This document shows positions 26,491 to 35,181 of a DNA stretch of 64,000 nt, in pieces; position 1 is the stretch's first letter; each line of letters opens with the position of its first letter. The translations under genes were made by a program, and so were the position numbers. Source of the DNA: NCEH01 sp043195135 (GTDB lineage: Bacteria > Pseudomonadota > Alphaproteobacteria > Rhizobiales > Xanthobacteraceae); the NCBI RefSeq assembly GCF_043195135.1, contig NZ_JBAFWP010000002.1; one strand, 5' to 3'. The notes below the pieces were generated by a model. The model had not been told where the DNA came from. It did no database searches and worked only from the letters and a program-made list of their open reading frames with translations.

Positions 26491-26709
26491 ATGAAATTTT
26501 CAGTAATTTTTGGATTTTATCTAATAATGACCAGCGCATCTTTCGCGCAAACCGTCGATGCCGAGCATTCAAGCGCAAAAGAGCACGGACTGTATTGTGC
26601 AAAGAGGCGAGCGACATGCGTTGATACGTATAAATGGTATCGGCAACATGAGCTTGCTCACTGCCGCATTCAATACAATCAATGTATGCGCGTATGGCAA
26701 AAAGGTTGA
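26491..26709 (+). CDS. Small exported cysteine-rich protein of unknown function
   Basis: 72 residues from ATG 26491, preceded by an excellent ribosome site (AGGAG, 6-7 nt upstream). A signal peptide (FSVIFGFYLIMTSASFAQ) leads to a mature part of about 50 residues with four cysteines in two pairs (YCAKRRATCVDTYKW and AHCRIQYNQCMRVWQ), suggesting two disulfides. Codon use is AT-rich (many AAT, ATA, TTT, CGT) against the surrounding GC-rich genes, a sign of recent transfer or a specialised gene. No known family is recognised. It stands alone, with no co-directional neighbour nearby. Confidence 0.65.
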   Translation: MKFSVIFGFYLIMTSASFAQTVDAEHSSAKEHGLYCAKRRATCVDTYKWYRQHELAHCRIQYNQCMRVWQKG

Positions 26710-27037
26710 ATGGGATCGCAAGGGCGATGCGCGCGGGGAGGGGAGAGCGCATCAAACCTTCCGGTTCCCGTGATACTCGTCACGGGGTCCGGCCGAGAGG
26801 GGCAGCGGCATGAAACACCGAGCAATGCGGCGGCTGACAGGGCCGTCGCATTGCTTCTCCTGTCAGATTTCAGGCCACCGCAGCGTCCCCCTCCACATGG
26901 CGATCGGGAAGCTCATGACGTTCGCTGCGACGACCGCATGGATCAGTCCGGGCTGCTGCTGTCCCCGTCGCCGGGCAGCGCCTTGAGGGCGAGCCGGTCC
27001 GTGGACGATCCCGTGGGCTCCCATGCGCGCACCCTCC
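26710..27037. other. Gap downstream of catalase; one weak small frame
   Basis: On the minus strand an ATG at 27024, 13 nt beyond the catalase stop and preceded by GGAGGG, opens a 53-codon frame to 26863. It has no recognisable family and may be chance. No terminator with a U-tract is visible. Confidence 0.25.
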
Positions 27038-29158
27038 TCAAAGCTTGACGCTGGCCTCGCGTGCCCACAGGCGCAGCTTGCGGCAGCTCTCGATGAACCC
27101 CGCCACCGATGCCGCCCCATCGAGGGCGATGAGCCCCTCATCGGCGTCGGGCGCGACGCCGGCCTTCGCGAGCAGCGGGAGAGCCGCCGGCGTGAAGCCG
27201 ATGAACTTGCAATGCGCGAAGGCGTCGGCCACGAAATCGCGCGCCGTTGCCTCTCCTGCGAGGCGTTCGGCCCCTTCCTTGGAAAGCAGCAGCGCCACGG
27301 CGTCGAACAGCACCGAAGGGCCGCCGTCGATCATGTGCTTCGCGGGAAGGAAGGTGCCGTCGGCGGTTTCCACGCCGCCCACCTTCGGAGCCACCAGCTC
27401 CATTTTCGCGCCTTCCTTCTCGATGGCTGCCTGGAGCCGCTTCAGCAGCTTGCCGTCGCAGCCATTGCTCACCAGCACGCCCACCTTGCGGCCGGCAAAG
27501 CTCGCCGGGCCGTTCTGGATGATGCTGAGGGCGGGGGAGGCCGGCAGGTCGTCGCGCGGAGCGATCGCCGCATCCGCGGGCTTGGGGAGGTCCGTGATCC
27601 CGAGCTTGTCCGCCACCGTGGCGCCGAGAGCTTCGTCGATGTTGAGCAGGTGGGCGACCATTCGCTCCCGGAGCACCGGATTCTCGCATTTGCTGAGCTC
27701 GAAGGTCAGGGCCATGGCAATGTGCTTCTGCTCGGGCCCGGTCTGGCTGTTGAAGAATTGCCGTGCCTGGCTGTAGTGGTCGGCGAAGCTCTCGGGGCGC
27801 AGGCGCACCTTCGGCGCGTCGATCTCTTCGCGGAACGCGCGGAAACCGCGGACGGGGTCTTCGCGCGGTCCCTCGCCGTGCGAATTGGGCTGATAGTTCG
27901 TGCGGCCGACCGGGTTGCGCATCGCCATGTGCCCGTCCTGCTGGAAATGCGCGAACGGGCATTTAGGGGCGTTGATCGGGAGGTGGGTGAAGTTCGGGCT
28001 GCCGAGGCGCTTCAGCTGGGTGTCGAGATAGGAGAAGTTGCGGCCCTGAAGCAGCGGATCGTTCGAGAAATCGATGCCGGGCGGAACGTTCTGCGTCATG
28101 AAGGCGACCTGCTCGGTCTCGGCGAAGAAATTGTCCGGCATCCGGTCCAGCACGAGCCGTCCCACAGGGATCGGCTTGATGATCTCCTCGGGAATGAGCT
28201 TTGTGGGATCGAGCACATCGAAATCGAAGCCGTCGGCGAAGTCCTGGTCGAACAGCTGAACGCACAGCTCCCATTCCGGAAAATTGCCGGACTGGATGGC
28301 ATCCCAGAGATCGCGGCGATGGAAGTCCGGGTCGGCGCCGTTGATCTTCACCGCCTCGTTCCACACCACCGATTGCAGGCCGAGCTTCGGCTTCCAGATG
28401 AACTTGACGAAGGTGGACTCGTCCCGCGCATTGAGGAAGCGGAAGGTATGGACGCCGAAGCCTTCCATGAAGCGGAAGGAGCGCGGGATGGCCCGGTCCG
28501 ACATGACCCACATGATCATGTGCATGGATTCCGGGGTCAGCGAGATGAAGTCCCAGAAATTATCATGGGCGGACTGGGCCTGCGGAAAGCCGCGGTCCGG
28601 CTCCGGCTTTACCGAGTGGATCACATCCGGAAACTTGATCGCATCCTGGATGAAGAACACGGGGATGTTGTTGCCGACCAGATCCCAATTGCCTTCCCGG
28701 GTGTAGATCTTCACGGCAAAACCGCGCACGTCGCGTGCAAGATCGGCCGAGCCCTCCGAGCCGGCGACGGTGGAGAAGCGCACGAAGGCAGGGGTCTTCT
28801 CTCCCGCGCGCTGGAAGAGGTCGGCGCGGGTATATTGGGCGAGGGACGAGTACGTCTCGAAAAAGCCGTGCGCACCATAGCCCCGTGCGTGCACGACACG
28901 CTCGGGGATGCGCTCGTGATCGAAGTGGAAGATCTTCTCCCGGAAGTGGAAATCCTCGATCACGCTGGGCCCGCGCGGCCCGATTCTTAGGGTGTTCTGA
29001 TCATCTGCGACGGGGCCGCCCTGCGCCGTGGTCAGTGTCGGCGTGTCGCCCTGCGCGATCTGATGCAGGTCTCCGCCATTGCCCCGCAACAGGGATTGGT
29101 CGTGGATGCGTGCCGTCGTCTTGTCGCTGGCGGGTGCTTTCGTTGCTTTCCTGGCCAT
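27038..29158 (-). CDS. katE: Large-subunit monofunctional catalase (KatE/HPII type)
   Basis: 706 residues, matching the large clade-2 catalases with a C-terminal flavodoxin/DJ-1-like domain. Core motifs are VVHARGYGAHGFFE with the catalytic His, DLVGNNIPVFFIQDAIKFPD with the catalytic Asn, and NFSYLDTQLKRLGSPNFTHL with the heme-ligand Tyr. The extra domain (about 545-706) begins KVGVLVSNGCDGKLLKRLQA. It decomposes hydrogen peroxide in the cytoplasm, typically in stationary phase. A divergent region with EcfG-like promoter elements separates it from a YciF-like gene, pointing to general stress control (inference). Confidence 0.94.
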   Translation of the reverse strand: MARKATKAPASDKTTARIHDQSLLRGNGGDLHQIAQGDTPTLTTAQGGPVADDQNTLRIGPRGPSVIEDFHFREKIFHFDHERIPERVVHARGYGAHGFFETYSSLAQYTRADLFQRAGEKTPAFVRFSTVAGSEGSADLARDVRGFAVKIYTREGNWDLVGNNIPVFFIQDAIKFPDVIHSVKPEPDRGFPQAQSAHDNFWDFISLTPESMHMIMWVMSDRAIPRSFRFMEGFGVHTFRFLNARDESTFVKFIWKPKLGLQSVVWNEAVKINGADPDFHRRDLWDAIQSGNFPEWELCVQLFDQDFADGFDFDVLDPTKLIPEEIIKPIPVGRLVLDRMPDNFFAETEQVAFMTQNVPPGIDFSNDPLLQGRNFSYLDTQLKRLGSPNFTHLPINAPKCPFAHFQQDGHMAMRNPVGRTNYQPNSHGEGPREDPVRGFRAFREEIDAPKVRLRPESFADHYSQARQFFNSQTGPEQKHIAMALTFELSKCENPVLRERMVAHLLNIDEALGATVADKLGITDLPKPADAAIAPRDDLPASPALSIIQNGPASFAGRKVGVLVSNGCDGKLLKRLQAAIEKEGAKMELVAPKVGGVETADGTFLPAKHMIDGGPSVLFDAVALLLSKEGAERLAGEATARDFVADAFAHCKFIGFTPAALPLLAKAGVAPDADEGLIALDGAASVAGFIESCRKLRLWAREASVKL

Positions 29159-29260
29159 CTGGGGTGCTCCCTGAAGCGTGCCTGTGTCGGTGATGAAGCG
29201 GGACCAGCGCCGATCCCCTTTTTCCGGCCGTCGCCCATGTTCGACCCGGGATAAGGAATC

Positions 29261-29285
29261 GGAACCGGAGATTGCGGGGAGCGTT
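29261..29285 (+). promoter_or_regulatory. Putative EcfG-type stress promoter towards the yciF-like gene
   Basis: GGAAC (29261-29265), a 16-nt spacer, then CGTT (29282-29285) is an exact match to the alphaproteobacterial general-stress sigma consensus. The gene start is about 260 nt downstream, so a long leader would result. The 385-nt gap 29159-29543 holds no gene. Confidence 0.45.
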
Positions 29286-29412
29286 TAGGAGCGAGGTGGT
29301 GTCGCGGTCGTTCTCGATCGCGGACCTCCACCTGATCGCGGCGCCCCTTTTGCCGTGCCAGGTGAATGCTTCCCGCACGTTCGGCTGCTCCCTTCTGTGC
29401 AAGCAGTAAAAC

Positions 29413-29434
29413 TTTGGATGGTTGGATCGGTTCC
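29413..29434 (-). promoter_or_regulatory. Putative EcfG-type stress promoter towards katE
   Basis: Read on the minus strand, GGAAC (29434-29430) is followed after 16-17 nt by AGTT/GTT (about 29413). This fits the GGAAC-N16/17-cGTT pattern with one mismatch. The catalase start lies about 250 nt downstream. Confidence 0.4.
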
Positions 29435-29466
29435 AAAGTTAAGCGCTGGATTTTCGTGACTATTTC

Positions 29467-29485
29467 TTCCGGATTGCATCCGGAA
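29467..29485. promoter_or_regulatory. Palindrome TTCCGGAT-TGC-ATCCGGAA upstream of the yciF-like gene
   Basis: Perfect 8-bp arms with a 3-nt centre lie about 60 nt before the yciF-like start. It may be a dimeric regulator site or a small leader hairpin. Confidence 0.4.
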
Positions 29486-29543
29486 ATCGATTAGCCGCGC
29501 CTGAGATCTGAATGTTGTATCTCGAAGACAAATGGAGATAAAA

Positions 29544-30038
29544 ATGGCTGAGAAGACTCTCGAATCCTTGTTCCACGATACCCTCAAGGATATCTATTAC
29601 GCCGAGCGCAAGATCCTGAAGGCGCTGCCCAAGATGGCGCGCGGCGCGCAGTCGCCGGAACTGAAGGCGGCCTTCGAGAAGCATCGGGACGAGACCGAAG
29701 TGCATGTCGAGCGCCTGCAGGAAGTGTTCGAAATCTTCGGCAAGCGCCCCCAGGGAAAGACCTGCCCGGCGATCGAAGGTATCCTCGAGGAGGGCGAGGA
29801 GATCCTCGACGAGTACAAGGGGACGCCCGCGCTCGATGCCGGACTGGTCTCCGCGGCCCAAGCGGTCGAGCATTATGAGATCACGCGCTACGGCACGCTC
29901 AAGCGCTGGGCCGAGGAACTCGGCTTGAAGAATGCCGCCGCGCTTCTGGCCCAGACCTTGGGCGAAGAGGCGAAGACGGACAAGGCGCTTACCGCGCTTG
30001 CGGTCGCCGCCGCCAATCAAAAGGCGAAGGCCGCGTAG
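29544..30038 (+). CDS. YciE/YciF-like ferritin-like protein (DUF892)
   Basis: 164 residues from ATG 29544, chosen because GGAG stands 5-6 nt upstream; the ATG at 29532 would overlap that site. The all-helical ferritin-like fold carries Glu/His ligand candidates: LFHDTLKDIYYAERKILKAL, KHRDETEVHVERLQEVFEI and AAQAVEHYEITRYGTLKRWA. DUF892 proteins are non-heme di-iron stress proteins induced by osmotic and general stress. It is divergent from katE, and an EcfG-like promoter lies upstream. An 8-bp inverted repeat (GATAAAGC ... GCTTTATC, 30141-30171) follows about 100 nt later. Confidence 0.9.
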   Translation: MAEKTLESLFHDTLKDIYYAERKILKALPKMARGAQSPELKAAFEKHRDETEVHVERLQEVFEIFGKRPQGKTCPAIEGILEEGEEILDEYKGTPALDAGLVSAAQAVEHYEITRYGTLKRWAEELGLKNAAALLAQTLGEEAKTDKALTALAVAAANQKAKAA

Positions 30039-30237
30039 CAAGGCCGCACACGGCAGATGGATCTCGCGGACTCGCCGGCGGGGCGGCGGTTCCGCGATGC
30101 ATCCCGCTCGCCACCTCGACGGTGACGAAGACTCGGGGGTGATAAAGCAGCGTCGCCCAGAGCGCTTTATCTCCCAGAGATGCAGGGCCCTTTCGAGCTA
30201 AGCCTTTGCCCTGGGCGCATTTTTAACCGAATCCGCC

Positions 30238-30262
30238 GGAACCGCGCCGCCCTGGCGTGGTT
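30238..30262 (+). promoter_or_regulatory. Putative EcfG-type promoter in front of a dead dehydrogenase gene
   Basis: GGAAC (30238-30242), 16-17 nt, then GGTT/GTT (to 30262) lies about 50 nt before the start of the alcohol dehydrogenase remnant. One base differs from CGTT. Confidence 0.4.
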
Positions 30263-30313
30263 CTCCGCAGTGAAGCGGCATCTAGCGTGCCGATCATCGT
30301 GCGAAGGCCGCCC

Positions 30314-30448
30314 ATGAAAGCTCTCACCTGGCATGGCAAAGGCGATATCCGGTGCGAAAGCGCGCCCGTCCCCCGCAGCGAGGAAGGTCGCGATGCCATT
30401 CCGAAAGTGACGGCCATGCAGCGCATATGTGCAATTGACGGCGGATGA
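30314..30448 (+). pseudogene. Remnant of a zinc-dependent alcohol/formaldehyde dehydrogenase (N-terminus only)
   Basis: From ATG 30314 the frame reads MKALTWHGKGDIRCESAPVP and continues with RSEEGRDAIPKVTA. This is the conserved N-terminus of zinc-dependent MDR dehydrogenases annotated as glutathione-independent formaldehyde dehydrogenase-like. Where the family continues ACAICGSDLH, this one reads MQRICAIDGG and stops. Only 44 codons remain of about 380-400, and the following 160 nt contain nothing of the GroES-like or Rossmann domains. Confidence 0.72.
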
Positions 30449-30611
30449 GGGCAGCTTCTCGACCGGGCGGATTCCTGGCGCCGCAGGAGGAAGCGAGCAG
30501 CCTTGAGCCAGGCGGCAGCGCATGTGTGTCATCGGCGGCCCTGTCGCTGCCGGTGTGTCCGCAGCTTTGATAGCGGTTTGCTTCGGCGCGGCCATTCAGT
30601 AAGGTCGCCCT

Positions 30612-32225
30612 ATGACGCTCCCGGCGGAATCTTCATCGTCCCCTTCGGAGGACACTTTGCAGCGAACCGAACAGCAGTTCACTCTGCTGGTGCAGAGCGT
30701 GACTGACTACGCCATCTATATGCTCGATCCCGACGGACGGATCGCGAGCTGGAACCGCGGCGCTCAGCGCTTCAAGGGCTACGAGGCCGAAGAGGTCCTC
30801 GGGCAGCATGTATCGCTGTTCTACACCGAGGAAGACCGGCGGGCGGACATCGCGCAGCACGCCTTGAGGATCGCCAGCGAAACCGGGCGCTTCGAAAGCG
30901 AGGGGCAGCGCGTTCGCAAGGACGGCTCGAAATTCTGGGCCCATGTCGTCATCGATGCCATCCATGACAAGCAGGGAAATCTCCTGGGCTTCGCGAAGAT
31001 CACCCGGGACATCACCGAGCGACGCGAATCGGAACGTGCGCTCGAGGAGACGAGGCGCGCGCTCTTTCAGGCGCAGAAGATGGAAGCCGTCGGGCAGCTG
31101 ACCGGCGGCATCGCCCACGATTTCAACAATCTTCTCACCGTCATCCTCGGCGGGCTGGACTCGATCGGACGCCAGCTCCAGTTCCTCGAAGATTCCTCGA
31201 TCAAAGCGCGGATCACGCGCTCACGGGAAATGGCCCTCACGGGGGCACAGCGCGCGGCCTCCCTTACGAGCCGTCTGCTGGCCTTCTCCAGGCAACAGCC
31301 ATTGGCTCCCCGAGCGCTGGACGTCAACAAGCTTGTCTCCGGGGTGACCGATCTGCTGCGGCAGACCCTGGGCGAGGCCATCTCGCTGGAGATGGTACTG
31401 GGCGGGGGCGTGTGGCCCACGTTCATCGACGGCAATCAGCTTGAAAGCGCCCTGATCAATCTTGCCATCAACGCCCGGGACGCAATGTCCCAAGGCGGCA
31501 AACTGACGATCGAAACCGTAAACGCCGACCTTAGCGATGCCTATGTGGCGGCTCTCACCGAGCCGGTCGCCCCGGGCCAATATGTCCTCATCGCGGTGAC
31601 GGACACGGGTGTGGGCATGGATACTGCCACCCTCGAAAAAGTCTTCGAGCCGTTCTTCACCACAAAGGCCGCGGGCAAGGGGACCGGCCTCGGACTGAGC
31701 CAAGTCTATGGCTTCATCCGGCAATCGTCGGGTCATGTGAAACTCTATAGCGAGACCGGCATCGGCACGACCGTGAAGCTCTACCTGCCGCGCTATTTTG
31801 GATCGGTCGAGGCGTCATCCGATCATGGAGGGACAGCCGCCGCGCACGCGGTCGGCGCCGAGTGCATCCTCGTCGTGGAGGACGACGACGCCTTGCGCGG
31901 CTATGCGACCGAGATGCTGAGGGAGCTTGGCTATCGTGTGCTGGAAGCGGGCAATGGTATTGCGGCCTTGGGCGTCCTGGCACAGCATCCGGAGGTCGAT
32001 CTGTTGTTCACGGATGTGATCATGCCCGGAGGCATCAATGGCCGGCAGCTCGCGGACCAGGCGCAGGTCCGGCAGCCGGGATTGAAGGTGCTCTTCACGA
32101 CGGGCTATACGCGCAATGCCATCGTCCATAACGGGCAACTGGATACGGGCGTCGAACTTATCAGCAAGCCCTATTCGTTCGATCAATTGGCGGCCAAGGT
32201 CCGACGCTCCCTGGATGCCAAGTGA
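30612..32225 (+). CDS. Hybrid sensor histidine kinase (PAS-HisKA-HATPase-REC)
   Basis: 537 residues without obvious membrane helices, so cytoplasmic. A PAS domain is at about 22-135 (LLVQSVTDYAIYMLDPDGRI then SWNRGAQRFKGY, GFAKITRDITERRESE). The HisKA dimerisation domain carries the phospho-accepting His169 in GGIAHDFNNLLTVILG. The HATPase_c N box (LINLAINARDAM), G1 box (VTDTGVGMD) and G2 box (GKGTGLGLSQVYG) are intact. A C-terminal receiver (about 420-537) has EDDDALRG and LFTDVIMPGG with the phospho-Asp. The H-x-F-N-N type and fused receiver are typical of FixL/blue-light-like alphaproteobacterial kinases, but the PAS lacks the LOV NCRFL motif. The signal is unknown. Its position next to stress genes hints at stress signalling (inference). 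Confidence 0.9.
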   Translation: MTLPAESSSSPSEDTLQRTEQQFTLLVQSVTDYAIYMLDPDGRIASWNRGAQRFKGYEAEEVLGQHVSLFYTEEDRRADIAQHALRIASETGRFESEGQRVRKDGSKFWAHVVIDAIHDKQGNLLGFAKITRDITERRESERALEETRRALFQAQKMEAVGQLTGGIAHDFNNLLTVILGGLDSIGRQLQFLEDSSIKARITRSREMALTGAQRAASLTSRLLAFSRQQPLAPRALDVNKLVSGVTDLLRQTLGEAISLEMVLGGGVWPTFIDGNQLESALINLAINARDAMSQGGKLTIETVNADLSDAYVAALTEPVAPGQYVLIAVTDTGVGMDTATLEKVFEPFFTTKAAGKGTGLGLSQVYGFIRQSSGHVKLYSETGIGTTVKLYLPRYFGSVEASSDHGGTAAAHAVGAECILVVEDDDALRGYATEMLRELGYRVLEAGNGIAALGVLAQHPEVDLLFTDVIMPGGINGRQLADQAQVRQPGLKVLFTTGYTRNAIVHNGQLDTGVELISKPYSFDQLAAKVRRSLDAK

Positions 32226-32403
32226 TGCAAATTGCGCCTCGGTTAGTAGACACGCGGAGTCCCGGCGAGCGGCCTGATCTGCTCTAACGTGCAGTGGCGC
32301 GGCGCCTTCTTCGCGCGCGGCCGCTATTTTCCGGGCGTGCGCATAGGAAGCCGGCTCCGGTCTTGTCGCTTCAGGACTTATCCCCGCAACGAAACCCTGA
32401 TCT

Positions 32404-32886
32404 TCAACACGCAACGCCCCAGGTGCCGCGCAGGGTGCGCGAAACTCCACCTCGGCCGATCAGGAGCTGTGCCGGCCCGGTGCTGCTGTCGCTTGCGGGG
32501 TTGTGCTGGATGCGCCCCGTGCGCCGAAGCTTCAGGCTGATCCCATTGCAAACGGCGGCTTCCCTTGCATCCATGAACGCATCGGCATTCGCGATGTGGC
32601 AGACATGAAGTCCCGAAGGCGTGCGCAACATCAGCTCCCCGTCGATCAGTTGCACATAATCCTTGGGAGGGACGCTAAACAGAAACATGCAGCCGCTCTG
32701 CTTTGAACTCGTCTCGTCATCTTCGGAAAGCGGGACGAGATTCAGGGCATCTTGCGGCGGCGGGCTCGAAGTGCTTTGAGCGGGCGCCGTCTCTCCGGCA
32801 CGGGCACCGCGCCCCACGGTAAGCGCGACCGCTGAAATCGACGGAACAAGCACGGCGAGGGCGGCGAGAACACGCAATCCATTCAT
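32404..32886 (-). CDS. Exported protein of unknown function
   Basis: 160 residues from ATG 32886, with AGGAG 8-9 nt upstream. An N-terminal signal peptide (LRVLAALAVLVPSISAVAL) is followed by a Ser/Pro linker and a compact domain with four cysteines (KQSGCMFLFSVPPKDYVQLI, GLHVCHIANADAFMDAREAA, VCNGISLKLRRTGR and the C-terminal Cys). I do not recognise a named family. It is convergent with the kinase gene and has no operon partner. Confidence 0.65.
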   Translation of the reverse strand: MNGLRVLAALAVLVPSISAVALTVGRGARAGETAPAQSTSSPPPQDALNLVPLSEDDETSSKQSGCMFLFSVPPKDYVQLIDGELMLRTPSGLHVCHIANADAFMDAREAAVCNGISLKLRRTGRIQHNPASDSSTGPAQLLIGRGGVSRTLRGTWGVAC

Positions 32887-33169
32887 CAACGCGGCTCCTG
32901 AGCGGGCAGGCGGCTTAACGCTGCGGCCGGACGCGAACGGGGTCGCGGCAGGTTTGAATCCGGATTTCAACCGGCAGCTACGGGCCCCTTGAGGCTCGAC
33001 GCCACCCGACTTGCCACCCCGCAGAACCTGAACCTTCCCGTCCTGCGGGACGGCGAGCCGGCGTCAATCGCCCCGCCGCCGCCGGTGACGGCGACCCCTC
33101 ATTCTCTTCGCGACGAAGAACCGCCACCGCAAGGCGAAGCGGCAGGATCTGCCCGGCCCCGGAGGGGCC

Positions 33170-35002
33170 TCAGGCGGCTTCCATCTTCTCCAGCTCGGTG
33201 ATCATGCTCTCGATCAGCGACAGCCCGGTCTGCCAGAAGGCCGGGTCGCGCGCATCGAGGCCGAACGGGGCCAGAAGCTCGGCATGATGCTTCGTGCCGC
33301 CGGCCGCGAGCATGGCGAGATAGCGCTCGGCGAACCCGTCCGCCGCCGTCTCATAGACCGCATAAAGCGAGTTCACGAGGCAATCGCCGAACGCATAGGC
33401 ATAGACATAGAAGGGCGAATGGATGAAGTGCGGGATGTAGGTCCAGAAGGTCTCGTACCCGGCGCTGAGATGGATCGCCGGGCCGAGGCTCTCGGTCTGC
33501 ACCTGCATCCAGATTTCGCCGATGCGCTCGGCGGTCAGCTCGCCCTGGCGCCGCTCGGTGTGGACGTGCCGCTCGAAGGTGTAGAAGGCGGTCTGGCGGA
33601 CCACGGTGTTGATCATGTCCTCCACCTTCTGCGCCAGCATCACCTTGCGCGCCTGCGGCGTCTCGGCCTGAGCGAGCAGGCGGCGGAAGGTCAGCATCTC
33701 GCCGAACACCGAGGCGGTCTCCGCCAGCGTCAGCGGGGTGGGCGCCATCAGCGCGCCCTGACGGCCGGCCAGCACCTGATGCACGCCATGGCCCAGCTCA
33801 TGGGCGAGCGTCATCACGTCGCGCGGCTTGCCCTGGTAGTTCAGCAGCACATAAGGGTGCGCGGACGGTACCGTGGGGTGAGCGAAGGCGCCCGGCGACT
33901 TGCCGGGGCGCACCGGCGCGTCGATCCAGTTCTTCTCGAAGAAGGTGCCGGCGATGTCCGCCATCTTGGGCGAGAAGGCCTTGTAGGCACCGAGCACGGT
34001 CTCGCGCGCCTCGCCCCAGCCGATGTCGCGGGTGGCGACGCGGGGCAGGGGCGCATTGCGATCCCAGAATTCCAGCGCGTCCTTGCCGAACCACTTGGCC
34101 TTCAAGGCATAATAGCGGTGCGAGAGGCGCGGATAGCTCGCCCCGATGGCCGCCACCATGGCGTCCACCACCTCGTTCTCCACCCGGTTCGCCAGATGGC
34201 GGGAGGCGGCGACATCGGTGAAGCCGCGCCAGCGGTCGGAGATTTCCTTGTCCTTGGCGAGCGTGTTGGTGATGAGGGTGAACAGGCGCACATTCTTGCC
34301 GAACGTGTCGGCGAGCGCGAGCCCGGCCGCCTTGCGGACGCTCTCCTGCGGATCCTGCATCAGGTTCAGCGTCGGCTCGATGGCCAGTTCCTGTCCGTTC
34401 ACCGTGAACCGCAGGGCGGACATGGTCTCGTCGAACAGCCGGCTCCAGGCGCCGCGCGAGGGGTTCGACTTCTCGTGGAACAGCTGCTCGATGCGATCTT
34501 CCAACTGATAGGGCTTGTCGGCGCGCAGATCCTCGATCCACGGCCGGTAATGGCCGAGCGCGGGCACCGCCATCGCCGCTTCCAGCGCGGCATCGTCCAG
34601 CCGGTTCAGCTCCAGCGTGAAGAACAGCAGATGGGTGGAGGCGTCGGTGAGGCGCTCCTGGATGTCGCCGTAGAATTTGGCGCGCCCCGGGTCCGAGGTG
34701 TCGCCGGCATAGACCAGGCTGCCGTAGGAGGCGATGCGGCCCAGCAGGTCGTCGATCGCCTCATAGCGCTTCACCGCCCCGGCGAGAGCCTCGCCGCCGT
34801 CCGGCAGGGACAGCAGATGGGCGAGCTTGCCCTTATAGGCATCCTCGAACGCCTTGCATTCGAGGTCGGCCTTTTCCAGGTCCGCCTTCAGCTCGGGCGC
34901 GTCCATGGCGGAATAGAGGTCGGAGAGGTTCCATTCGGGCAGAGCCTCCGCGCCGGCGGCGGCTGCGGTGGCTTCGGATGCGAATGTCACGGAACCGGGC
35001 AT
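33170..35002 (-). CDS. pepF: Oligoendopeptidase F family protein (M3B metallopeptidase)
   Basis: 610 residues from ATG 35002, with GGAGG 6 nt upstream. An N-terminal helical domain (about 1-200) precedes the M3 catalytic domain. The zinc-binding HELGH is at residues 401-405 (LAHELGHGVHQ), and the distal Glu lies in TLAETASVFGEMLTFRRLL. The enzyme hydrolyses short peptides in the cytoplasm. It stands alone, divergent from a response regulator gene. A GC-rich hairpin at 33155-33169 just past the stop lacks a U-tract. Confidence 0.92.
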   Translation of the reverse strand: MPGSVTFASEATAAAAGAEALPEWNLSDLYSAMDAPELKADLEKADLECKAFEDAYKGKLAHLLSLPDGGEALAGAVKRYEAIDDLLGRIASYGSLVYAGDTSDPGRAKFYGDIQERLTDASTHLLFFTLELNRLDDAALEAAMAVPALGHYRPWIEDLRADKPYQLEDRIEQLFHEKSNPSRGAWSRLFDETMSALRFTVNGQELAIEPTLNLMQDPQESVRKAAGLALADTFGKNVRLFTLITNTLAKDKEISDRWRGFTDVAASRHLANRVENEVVDAMVAAIGASYPRLSHRYYALKAKWFGKDALEFWDRNAPLPRVATRDIGWGEARETVLGAYKAFSPKMADIAGTFFEKNWIDAPVRPGKSPGAFAHPTVPSAHPYVLLNYQGKPRDVMTLAHELGHGVHQVLAGRQGALMAPTPLTLAETASVFGEMLTFRRLLAQAETPQARKVMLAQKVEDMINTVVRQTAFYTFERHVHTERRQGELTAERIGEIWMQVQTESLGPAIHLSAGYETFWTYIPHFIHSPFYVYAYAFGDCLVNSLYAVYETAADGFAERYLAMLAAGGTKHHAELLAPFGLDARDPAFWQTGLSLIESMITELEKMEAA

Positions 35003-35181
35003 GAGACCTCCAGGAAAGGGAAAAGGGCCGAACGCTCTTCTGCTCCGCCCGTCATAGCGCGCGGGGCCTGCCCCCTCAACGGCCGCGTGGGCGGATTGAT
35101 CCCGGCCGTCCATATGGGGAAGGTTACATCCGTCTTAACCATCTTGGCCGAAGCTTGGCGAATCAGCCGCATCGGATTGCC

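Noticed and set aside
35130..35140. TTAACCAT as a CtrA binding site
   Set aside because: A single 8-mer match without a second half-site is too weak to list as a feature; noted only as context.
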